Assembly (NCBI RefSeq): GCF_004799445.1
Contig: NZ_SSNA01000158.1
Location: forward strand, 1 to 40,542
Reading direction: 5' to 3'
Origin: Bradyrhizobium sp.
Lineage (GTDB): Bacteria > Pseudomonadota > Alphaproteobacteria > Rhizobiales > Xanthobacteraceae
DNA: 40,542 nt
Below are positions 24,081-30,895 of the stretch, in pieces (positions within the stretch are counted from its first letter, which is position 1; every line of letters begins with the position of its first letter). A model generated the notes under the pieces. The model worked only from the letters and a program-made list of their open reading frames with translations. It ran no database searches and was not told the DNA's origin. The translations under genes and the position numbers were made by a program.

Positions 24081-24955
24081 TCAGCGGCGAAGCAGCCGGC
24101 CATCCATCATGACCAGGCTGGTCATGATCAATATCATCCCGAACAGCTCGAACGGCTTCAGCCTTTCACCAAGAAACACGGCGCCGAGCATGATCGCACT
24201 GAGAGGCACCAGCAGCGTGACCAGGGATGCGTTCGTTGCCCCCGCAGAGGCGATGAGATTGAAATACAGAACGCGAATGCCGTGGTGAAGACCGCGAGCA
24301 CGAGGATCGCCGTCCATATGGGAATGCTCGAAGTGACGATCTGCTCCGGGCTGTAGAGAAAAAGGACGATCGGCGCCATGAGTATTGCTGCGACCGTAAG
24401 TTGGCCGGTTGCGACGACGGTCGGCTTGATATCCTTGAAGCGCTTGGCGTAGACGACGGCAAAAGCATACGAGATGGCGGCCCCGATGACCGCGAGCTTC
24501 GCCCATGCCGGGCCGCCAAGTCCGGATAGAAGTCCGGGACCGATCATGATGGCCGCTCCGGCCATCCCAAGCGCCACGCCGGCGAGTTTCGCGGCCGAGA
24601 GCTTTTCGTCTGATGTCAGCAGGTTCGCAACGAGGATCGTCCAAAGCGGCGTGGTCGCGTAAAACACGGATGCGAGGCCCGCGCCGATTTGCGTTTGTCC
24701 GCTGAAAATCAGGGAAAACGGAATCACATTGTTGAGCAGGGCCAGCACCAGGAACGAGCCGGGCCGGTCGAGAACGGGCGCGAAGGAAATGCCGCGCAGC
24801 CCCAACCAAAGATGCAGGACCAGCGCTGCGATCGAGACGCGATAGAGGACCAGGGCCAACGGCGGAATCTCGGCGACGGCAATGCGGGCGAAGAAGAAGG
24901 AGCCGCCCCAGAGAAAGCCGAGCAGCACAAGCTGCCCCCAATCGCCCACCGACAT
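24081..24955 (-). pseudogene. EamA/DMT-family transporter, disrupted by a frameshift
   Basis: The first part, from ATG 24955 (or TTG 24982), reads as a typical EamA protein: VLLGFLWGGSFFFARIAV, the second TM pair, VFYATTPLWTILVANL, and the start of the second EamA repeat up to ILVLAVFTTAFAF. At about 24264-24275 the expected continuation (LYFNLIASAGATNASLVTLL...FLGERLKPFELFGMILI) moves to another frame and runs to the stop at 24081. One base lost or gained explains it, either a real mutation or a sequencing error. The unbroken product would be a ten-helix metabolite exporter. It sits between glpR and glpD although it has no evident link to glycerol. Confidence 0.85.
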
Positions 24956-25102
24956 CGACCGCGACAAGACCGCCGTACGCAACGCTTTTCCTATCGCATC
25001 AGATGGAGACCGACTGCGTCGTGTGCAGTTCTATGGCAATAATGTCGGTTATTCTTGCTGAAATTTCTGCCATACATGGAAGGTCTTTTCACGTTCCGGC
25101 GA

Positions 25103-25119
25103 GCGGAAAGAATTTCCGC
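25103..25119. other. Short hairpin between glpR and the EamA gene
   Basis: GCGGAAA-GAA-TTTCCGC is a perfect 7-base inverted repeat in the 217 bases separating the glpR stop from the ATG of the transporter remnant. It lacks a U run. It could weakly end glpR transcription or bind a regulator. I see nothing else in this gap. Confidence 0.3.
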
Positions 25120-25172
25120 CGGGATGTCATATCCTGGACCCATGCGGGCGCACGCACGCAGGCCGGATGAGG

Positions 25173-26021
25173 CTATCGCAATCGGACCAGGGACGACGGA
25201 GCGCTTGTCGCGTCGGGGGCTTCGCTATCAGGCGTATCGGAATCATCGCCCGCATGGGGCATCGCCTCGATCACCTGGATGCCTCTGCTGTGGCAGATAT
25301 TGGCAAGCCCGGCCGGCAGCGCGGCGTCGGTGACGAAGGTCTGGATCTGGCTGATATCGGCGATACGCACCGGTGCACTGCGCGTGAATTTCGTTGAATC
25401 GGCCACCAGCATCACGCTGCGCGCGTTGGCGATGATGGCTTGGGCGGCCTGCACCTCGCGATAATCGAAATCGAGCAGCGCCCCCTCTTCGTCGATCGCG
25501 GAAGCGCCGATGATGGCGAAGTCGACCTTGAACTGGCCGATCAGGCCGATCGCGGTCGAGCCGATCACCGCGCCGTCGGCGCGGCGCACCGCGCCACCGG
25601 CCACGATCACCTCGATACGCGGGTGCCGGTATAGCAGCATCGCGACGTTGAGGTTGTTGGTGATGACCAGCAGATCCTCATGCGAAGTCAGCGCGCTGGC
25701 GACCTCTTCGGTGGTGGTGCCGATGTTGATGAACAGCGAGCAGCCGTTCGGGATCAGCGCCGCGGCCGCAGCCCCAATCGCCTTCTTTTCCTCGGCGGCG
25801 ACGAAACGGCGCGCCTCATAGGCGAGGTTCTCGACGCCGGAAGCAATGATGGCGCCGCCATGAATCCGCGTCAGCGAGCGGTGATCGCAGAGATCGTTGA
25901 GATCCTTGCGGATGGTCTGGGCCGAAACCTCGAAACGCCGGGCCAGATCCTCCACCATCACGCGGCCATGGGCGCGGGCGATATTGAGGATTTCAGTTTG
26001 GCGGTGAGAAAGGACGGTCAC
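25173..26021 (-). CDS. glpR: DeoR-family transcriptional regulator GlpR
   Basis: 282 residues. The N-terminal helix-turn-helix covers about 5-57 (RQTEILNIARAHGRVMVEDLARRF...QTIRKDLNDL), followed by the RIHGGAI linker. The effector domain (about 70-240) has INIGTTTEEVA and other motifs of the sugar-phosphate isomerase-like fold. Such proteins respond to glycerol-3-phosphate and repress glp genes. The last 25 or so residues form an acidic Asp/Ser/Pro-rich tail not present in E. coli GlpR (252 residues). The start is GTG at 26021, with AAGGTG a few bases upstream. Position upstream of glpD and on the same strand supports the assignment. Confidence 0.88.
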   Translation of the reverse strand: MTVLSHRQTEILNIARAHGRVMVEDLARRFEVSAQTIRKDLNDLCDHRSLTRIHGGAIIASGVENLAYEARRFVAAEEKKAIGAAAAALIPNGCSLFINIGTTTEEVASALTSHEDLLVITNNLNVAMLLYRHPRIEVIVAGGAVRRADGAVIGSTAIGLIGQFKVDFAIIGASAIDEEGALLDFDYREVQAAQAIIANARSVMLVADSTKFTRSAPVRIADISQIQTFVTDAALPAGLANICHSRGIQVIEAMPHAGDDSDTPDSEAPDATSAPSSLVRLR

Positions 26022-26181
26022 AGCGCACCTTGAGGAGACGAGGCTGTCCCATGGTGCGGCCGTTCCGTCGTCCGGTCAACGCGGCAGATTTGCCTGCCCG
26101 GCACCGTTCCACTCGAAAGCCGTTTTACGGTTAAGGCCAGCGCCCGGCATCGCGATGGCGGCGTCGCGCGGGTGACGGGCC

Positions 26182-26373
26182 TTATGTGACCAGCGTCAAT
26201 CCGCCGTTTGCAAGCCGGATCGCGGCCCGCTCGGCCTCGCGGGCGTTGCGAAACAGCTCACCTTCTATCCGGTTGAAGCGGTGCGAGGCGGCGAAAAACC
26301 GGTAGCCGCCGGTATCGCGCACGACGATTCCCGCCGCCTGCGAGCCGACTTCGATGATGTAAGTGTCTGACAT
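26182..26373 (-). CDS. Small conserved hypothetical protein under a general-stress-type promoter
   Basis: 63 residues with no signal peptide or membrane segment. It begins MSDTYIIEVGSQAAGIVV and ends with an Arg/Ala/Glu-rich helix (NAREAERAAIRLANG). The alternating hydrophobic start suggests two or three beta strands followed by a helix. Similar short proteins are conserved in Bradyrhizobium-type genomes without a function. The ATG at 26373 has GGGATGGGAA just upstream; a longer frame to 26712 has no support. A perfect GGAAC-N16-CGTT promoter ends 40 bases before the start. Confidence 0.75.
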   Translation of the reverse strand: MSDTYIIEVGSQAAGIVVRDTGGYRFFAASHRFNRIEGELFRNAREAERAAIRLANGGLTLVT

Positions 26374-26413
26374 TTCCCATCCCGCGCCTCTCGCTTTCCG
26401 AGGGCGCGCATAC

Positions 26414-26438
26414 AACGGCGCCGGTGGGAAAAGGTTCC
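26414..26438 (-). promoter_or_regulatory. EcfG-type (general stress response) promoter
   Basis: On the minus strand GGAAC (26438-26434) and CGTT (26417-26414) are separated by exactly 16 bases, the consensus for the alphaproteobacterial general stress sigma factor EcfG under PhyR-NepR control. Transcription would begin near 26407, about 34 bases before the ATG at 26373. Confidence 0.7.
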
Positions 26439-26580
26439 GCGCTGCCGGCAGCCGGCTTCGCCACCCACACAATCGGCAACAATCACAAATCTGCGACTGC
26501 CCGGGAATGTTTGTTGGGGCGCGGTGTGACATCAGATGGGCATCGCCACAGGATTGCCCTAACCACATCGGGAGAGGCGC

Positions 26581-26814
26581 ATGAGAAAATTCGCGATAGG
26601 GCTTTTGACACTGGCCGTCTATGCGACGTCGCTGGTGGCGGTTCCCATGGTCACACCAGCCAGGGCGGCGGCGGACAGCAGCAAGCAAATGAAGAAGCAC
26701 AAGAAGATCCACAGAAGCCCCGGGATCGCCAATGCCAGGTCACCCGCGGCCAACCCGTTTCCGCCGATGGACGAGGATCCCGATCGAAAGGCTGGCGGTG
26801 GCGGCGGCTATTGA
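26581..26814 (+). CDS. Small exported protein of unknown function
   Basis: 77 residues. Residues 1-30 are a Sec signal peptide (MRKFAIGLLTLAVYATSLVA...PARAAA). The mature part is short, basic (KKHKKIHR) then Pro-rich, and ends in Lys-Ala-Gly5-Tyr. The ATG at 26581 follows GGGAGAGG at good distance. Probably periplasmic or secreted, with no recognisable family. It converges on the cyclase gene, 33 bases from its end. Confidence 0.7.
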   Translation: MRKFAIGLLTLAVYATSLVAVPMVTPARAAADSSKQMKKHKKIHRSPGIANARSPAANPFPPMDEDPDRKAGGGGGY

Positions 26815-26847
26815 GCCCGAGCTGCGAATGTTGGGTCTCGCGCGCTG

Positions 26848-28710
26848 CTAAGCCACGCTGTGCCAAAGCCAGATCGTGAGCAAGCCCGAACGGCCCCGAA
26901 TCCGGGTTTCGCTCGGCCCGACCAAAACACCGGATTGAAACAAGGCGCAGTCCCGGCCAGCCGCACGGAGCAATTCGTCGCTTAGCGCAAGCTTCGCGCC
27001 ATGGCTGGCCGCTACTTCCATCAGGCGGCTCGCCACGTTGACGGTGTCGCCGGTCGCCGTGATGTGCTGGTAGCTTCCGCCGCCAAGCCTGGAGGCAACG
27101 ATTGCCCCAAAGTGCGCGCCGACTTTGAATCCAAGTCTTGACGCTGTCGACGGCGGCAGCGAGGCCAGCCACCGCTCGCTGCTGGTGCAAAGCCCAAGAG
27201 CGCAATCCGCCGCCCGCGATGCATCTTCCGTCGCTGCCACCGGCAGGCCGAACAGAATCATGGCGCCATCACCCAGGAAACTGGTGATCATGCCGCCGCA
27301 GGCGACCGCTTCCTTGTCGACCAGGGCGTGAAAATCCTTCAACAGCTCACGTATGCTGTCCGGTCCAAGCTCTTCGCTCAGGGATGTAAATCCGGACAGA
27401 TCGATAAAGACGACTGCCGCATTTTGGCGGACAGGTTCAGCAAGAAAATTCGGATCCCGGGTCAGCCATTGCTGCATGGCCGGCGCCTGAAACTGTTCGA
27501 GCAACCCGCTCCTCATGGCGAAATACTGCGCCCGCCGCCCGCCCGACCACAGTTGAAAGGCTCCGAACAAAACCACCGGCGGCGCCGCGGCGGCGACCGG
27601 CACGGCCGCGCTCAACCATATTCCCGACGAGAACGCCAGGAAGATCGTCACCGTCCAGATCACGACGACGGCCGCAGCCGCAACAAGGCCCACCGCACTT
27701 CGGCGCCACGCCAGCAGACCCACGAGAACTGCCGGCAGCAAGACCGCAGTCACGCCGTCGGCAATGCGCACGGACTGCCCCCGCAATGCGCCATCCCCGG
27801 CCATCAGGTGCGTGATGGCCGTGGAAATGACTTCCACTCCTGGCAATCGCGCCTCGAACGGGCTGGAGAAAAAATCCCCGCCGCCAGTAGCGGTAGCACC
27901 GATGACGACGATTCGATCTCGAATAGCGTCGGGAGCAATATCGCCGGCAAGCACCGAGGCCGCGCTGATCGTGAGGATGGTCCGGCGCGGCCCGTAAAAC
28001 GTGATCGGCAGGGCATGATCGACATCGGTGGTGACCGATCGCTGATCCAGCAGCAGATGGTTCGGCTCGATCACAGGTTCCTTTCCGGTCGCCAGCGCGG
28101 CAACACGGAGCGGAAACGACAACTCGACCATGTCGCTGGTTCGAAACAGCATCGGGATCGATCGAGGTGTACCGGATGGATCGGTCGCCACGTTGGCGAT
28201 GCCAACTTGCGCGCGATCCGCGAATTTCTTCAGCGGCAGCAGAAATCTCTCGGCCCTTGGAAGGCGAGCGAGTGGACCCTGGTCATTTTCGGCAAAAATC
28301 GACTGACTGGCTTCCGGGAATACTGCGGCGGCCGCAATTACGGCGGGGCGCGCCGCGAGCGACTTCGCCAGGGCGTCATCGGCATCATCGGCGCCGTTGT
28401 CGACCAGGAGGAGATCGACCGCAATGACTTTCGGCTCCAGCCGCGCGATCACCTCCACGATCCTCGCAAGATCAATCCGGGGCAGCGGGTAGACGCCCTT
28501 CAGCTTCACGATGGCGTCGTCGATCGCGACAATGGTCACGATATCCGGCGGCACCCTCACGCCGCGAACAAGCGTTCGAAGATCGCTCGTCGTGGATTCG
28601 ACGCGATCAAGAAATCGCAGGTGACCCCGATCGTGTTCGAAATAGATACCGAATCCCCAGATCGCCGCCAAAGCGACAGCGAATATGGCCTGGAGATAGC
28701 GACCGCTCAT
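26848..28710 (-). CDS. CHASE2-domain class III adenylate/guanylate cyclase
   Basis: 620 residues from ATG 28710, 8 bases after the stop of the FecR gene. A longer in-frame start at 28767 would overlap that gene. One N-terminal membrane helix (about 7-24), a periplasmic CHASE2 sensor domain (about 35-315, with VAIDDAIVKLKGVYPLPR and the GGGDFFSSPFE..PGVEVIS segment), three membrane helices (about 320-337, 341-362 and 366-386), then the cyclase domain (about 430-600). Metal Asp residues D437 and D481 and the transition-state pair N558/R562 are present. The base-selecting pair, Lys and Asp in adenylate cyclases, is S477 and T551. The protein should be catalytically competent, but nucleotide preference cannot be assumed. 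Confidence 0.9.
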   Translation of the reverse strand: MSGRYLQAIFAVALAAIWGFGIYFEHDRGHLRFLDRVESTTSDLRTLVRGVRVPPDIVTIVAIDDAIVKLKGVYPLPRIDLARIVEVIARLEPKVIAVDLLLVDNGADDADDALAKSLAARPAVIAAAAVFPEASQSIFAENDQGPLARLPRAERFLLPLKKFADRAQVGIANVATDPSGTPRSIPMLFRTSDMVELSFPLRVAALATGKEPVIEPNHLLLDQRSVTTDVDHALPITFYGPRRTILTISAASVLAGDIAPDAIRDRIVVIGATATGGGDFFSSPFEARLPGVEVISTAITHLMAGDGALRGQSVRIADGVTAVLLPAVLVGLLAWRRSAVGLVAAAAVVVIWTVTIFLAFSSGIWLSAAVPVAAAAPPVVLFGAFQLWSGGRRAQYFAMRSGLLEQFQAPAMQQWLTRDPNFLAEPVRQNAAVVFIDLSGFTSLSEELGPDSIRELLKDFHALVDKEAVACGGMITSFLGDGAMILFGLPVAATEDASRAADCALGLCTSSERWLASLPPSTASRLGFKVGAHFGAIVASRLGGGSYQHITATGDTVNVASRLMEVAASHGAKLALSDELLRAAGRDCALFQSGVLVGPSETRIRGRSGLLTIWLWHSVA

Positions 28711-28718
28711 TCGTGGGC

Positions 28719-29237
28719 TTACTGTCCGAGACGCGCCATCAAGGCAGACACCCGCGGTGAAGGCCAACGCTTCACCGTCAAGGGGCCGGCATCTTCAACA
28801 TCAACACCTTCGCCGGCTCCCAGGGTCACGCCATGACCGCCCGCGCGTCGTCCAACGGCGACCCGCCCGTCGACGACAAAGACGGACGTCTTGTTTTCGG
28901 CGGCATCAACCGCCCATTTCGTGCCGCGCACCGCAGCGATCGCCTGAGGTGTAATGACCTCAAACTTATTTCCACCCGGTTTTTTCGGAACCTCGACCAG
29001 CACGGCCCCACCGGTCAGTTCGACCGCATCCACGCGGCCTTTGCCGTTGCGATCCCGCAGCGTATATCGGGCGCCATTTTCGGCGATGATGGTCACCCCG
29101 CCCTCGCAATGCAATGTTTGCGCGACAATCGAATTTTCCGACGAGCATCCCTTGTTGGCGGGTTGCGCCGCGGCGATCTCGATTGAGGTAAGCGCGCATG
29201 CGAGCAGAACACATCCCGCCTGGAATACCGCTTTCAT
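28719..29237 (-). CDS. Exported FecR-domain protein
   Basis: 172 residues. The signal peptide covers 1-24 (cleavage after IAAA). The rest is a FecR domain: HCEGGVTIIAENGARYTLRD, GGAVLVEVPKK, FEVITPQAIAAVRGTKWAVD and VFVVDGRVAVGRR fit the family pattern of short beta strands. Unlike the FecR of iron systems it has no cytoplasmic or membrane part, so it is entirely periplasmic. AGGGAGG precedes the ATG at 29237. It is followed after 8 bases by the CHASE2 cyclase gene, which suggests that the FecR protein presents or modulates a signal for the periplasmic CHASE2 domain; this is inference from gene pairing. Confidence 0.88.
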   Translation of the reverse strand: MKAVFQAGCVLLACALTSIEIAAAQPANKGCSSENSIVAQTLHCEGGVTIIAENGARYTLRDRNGKGRVDAVELTGGAVLVEVPKKPGGNKFEVITPQAIAAVRGTKWAVDAAENKTSVFVVDGRVAVGRRAGGHGVTLGAGEGVDVEDAGPLTVKRWPSPRVSALMARLGQ

Positions 29238-29370
29238 GACAAAGCCTCCCTACTCTCGCTTGATGAAACATGGGATCACGAGACCCATTTTGCAACGTTG
29301 CCGGGCCTAGGGGAACGGAAAGCATCACGGGCGATGCGGCGGAGCAGCGCAGAAGACAAAAGCGATGATG

Positions 29371-29407
29371 ATCGTCATGCCGAAATCGGCGGCGGGTCCT
29401 GCTTGAT
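29371..29407. repeat. Direct repeat: displaced copy of the thioesterase gene 3' end
   Basis: These 37 bases match 30424-30460 with a single mismatch. On the minus strand they encode the last ten residues (IKQDPPPISA) and stop of the acyl-CoA thioesterase, but here they are detached from any gene. The two copies flank the alpha/beta hydrolase gene and a dispersed repeat. Confidence 0.85.
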
Positions 29408-29433
29408 GCGCGAATGCATATCTTGCGCGCTGC

Positions 29434-29528
29434 TAGAGCCCCGTTTCGCTTGAATTGAAACGGGGCTCCAGATTCTTGATTTGACGCATTTTCTTGACGT
29501 GAACCGGTCGGCACTTCGCTTGAAAACG
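29434..29528. repeat. Dispersed intergenic element with a GAGCCCCGTTTC hairpin
   Basis: GAGCCCCGTTTC (29436-29447) and GAAACGGGGCTC (29457-29468) make a perfect 12-base stem, followed by a stretch up to the stop of the hydrolase gene that includes TTGATTTGACGCATTTTC and ACTTCGCTTGAAAACGCG. I recognise this arrangement as a dispersed element common in Bradyrhizobium-type genomes. It may end transcription of the fad operon, although no U run follows the stem. Confidence 0.7.
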
Positions 29529-29530
29529 CG

Positions 29531-30355
29531 TTAAGCCACCTCGATCAGGATTTCGACCAACCGGTCGGGCATGTCGACCATGACGTCGTGGCCCGACGAT
29601 ACCTCATAGGTCTTCCAGCCTGGCGCGGTTTTCAACCTTGCCAGGGTCTGATCGAACACCGGACTGTCGAAGCCCGAGGCCCGGATGTAGGTCTTGCGGG
29701 CAATCTTCTCGCGGGCTGCGGCGCCGGTGATCTTCTCGACCACCGCGGCAAGCGGGTGGGCCGTGCATTTGGCATCCACCCAGGCCCGGTCCTTCTCGTT
29801 GACCTTGAACGCCGCGGCCGGAACCGGCTTCGCCACCAGATCACCACGGGCCACCGCATCCTCGAGCGCCTTCCTGGGGCCGGGATTGGCGAGCGATATC
29901 AGGTTATCGCCGGGCTGCGGAACGAAGGCGTCGAGATAGACGATGGAGGCTACGGATGGGCCGATCTGCTCGGCGGCCTCAGTGATCACGAACCCCGCGG
30001 ATGAGTGGCCGACCAGGACGACGTCCTTCAAGTCCTCCCATTTCACCAGATTGACGACGTCGCTGACATGGGTGGTCAGATTGACATCCCTGGTCAGGAG
30101 ATGTGAGCGGTCGGCCAATCCGGTCAATGACGGCGCATAAACCTTGTGCCCCTTCTTCTCGAGCGCGTCCGCGACCCGGCGCCAACACCAGCCGCCGTGC
30201 CAGGTGCCGTGAACCAGCACGAAGGTCTTTTGGACGCCTTGAGCCTGCGCCAACTGTGGCAGGCCGCCTGCCGCTACGGCACCGAACCCGGCTATCGCGC
30301 CGAGCGCCGCCCTGCGCGTCGTCTGCGTGGCTGTTCTTGAATCTTGCTTTGACAT
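29531..30355 (-). CDS. Tat-exported alpha/beta hydrolase
   Basis: 274 residues from ATG 30355, which has GAGGAGA upstream. The N-terminus carries a twin-arginine signal (TTRRAALGAIAGFGAVAAGG, about 12-31), so export in folded form is likely. The mature enzyme has the oxyanion motif HGTWHGGWCW (49-58), the nucleophile elbow GHSSAG with S118, and the C-terminal catalytic His in SGHDVMVD. The HGxWHGGWCW pattern is typical of the esterase/hydroxynitrile-lyase-like group; substrate unknown. It is the last gene after the fad genes (72 bases after the thioesterase), but it is bounded by a 37-base direct repeat and so may be a later arrival in the operon. Confidence 0.88.
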   Translation of the reverse strand: MSKQDSRTATQTTRRAALGAIAGFGAVAAGGLPQLAQAQGVQKTFVLVHGTWHGGWCWRRVADALEKKGHKVYAPSLTGLADRSHLLTRDVNLTTHVSDVVNLVKWEDLKDVVLVGHSSAGFVITEAAEQIGPSVASIVYLDAFVPQPGDNLISLANPGPRKALEDAVARGDLVAKPVPAAAFKVNEKDRAWVDAKCTAHPLAAVVEKITGAAAREKIARKTYIRASGFDSPVFDQTLARLKTAPGWKTYEVSSGHDVMVDMPDRLVEILIEVA

Positions 30356-30423
30356 CGGGGATCTCCTCGGCTCGAGCCGTTTCCTCAGGGCAGCACAGGC
30401 CGTGATGGCCGGCCGCGACAAAT

Positions 30424-30460
30424 ATCGTCACGCCGAAATCGGCGGCGGGTCCTGCTTGAT
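30424..30460. repeat. Direct repeat: resident copy at the thioesterase gene 3' end
   Basis: The partner of 29371-29407, with one mismatch over 37 bases. It includes the last codons and stop of the thioesterase gene plus four bases beyond. The distance between the two copies is 1053 bases. Confidence 0.85.
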
Positions 30461-30862
30461 TGCTTGCGGATGTCCCTGCTCGTCGATCGAGACATAGGTA
30501 AAATTGCCGTCGGTCACCAGGATCGACTGCATCTCCTTGCGGCGCAGGACCCAGGCCTCGATATGGACGGTGATCGATGTCCTGCCGATCTTGACCAGGT
30601 TGGCGTGCACGGAAACGAGATCGCCGACATAGACCGGCTTGCGGAAATTCATTGCCTCGATCGCTACCGTCACGGTGCGCGATTTGGCGAGCTTGGAGGC
30701 GCAGACGCCGCCGCCGATGTCCATCTGGCTCAGCAGCCAGCCGCCGAAAATGTCGCCGTTCTGGTTGGTGTCGGCCGGCATCGCCAGCGTGCGGGTGCAG
30801 AGATCTCCGCAGGGTTCGGTTTCCGCGAGCGGCGGGGTGTGAACGGCCTGGGTGTCGGTCAT
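30428..30862 (-). CDS. Acyl-CoA thioesterase, hotdog fold (YciA-like)
   Basis: 144 residues, about the size of YciA. The N-terminal third has the family signature NQNGDIFGGWLLSQMDIGGG (about 33-52), with the Asp of GDIFGG at the active site of hotdog thioesterases, then AIEAMNFRKPVYVGDLVSV and a strand-rich C-terminal half. It hydrolyses acyl-CoA to free acid and CoA in the cytoplasm. It follows the FadJ-type gene by 33 bases and belongs to the beta-oxidation operon, where it could relieve CoA trapping or release intermediates. The ATG at 30862 gives a normal N-terminus. Confidence 0.9.
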   Translation of the reverse strand: MTDTQAVHTPPLAETEPCGDLCTRTLAMPADTNQNGDIFGGWLLSQMDIGGGVCASKLAKSRTVTVAIEAMNFRKPVYVGDLVSVHANLVKIGRTSITVHIEAWVLRRKEMQSILVTDGNFTYVSIDEQGHPQAIKQDPPPISA

Positions 30863-30895
30863 GTCCTGAAAAGTCCCCGTCGAATCGATGCGGTG

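Noticed and set aside
24000..24103. Longer GlpD starting at ATG 24103
   Set aside because: It would add 53 residues unlike GlpD, begin within the neighbouring transporter gene, and start upstream of the candidate promoter.
24081..24982. Two separate overlapping transporter genes
   Set aside because: The two frames are the front and back parts of one EamA protein, joined at a single shift point.
27328..28836. A 502-codon plus-strand frame antisense to the cyclase
   Set aside because: Low-complexity charged translation with no motifs, while the minus strand encodes full CHASE2 and cyclase domains.
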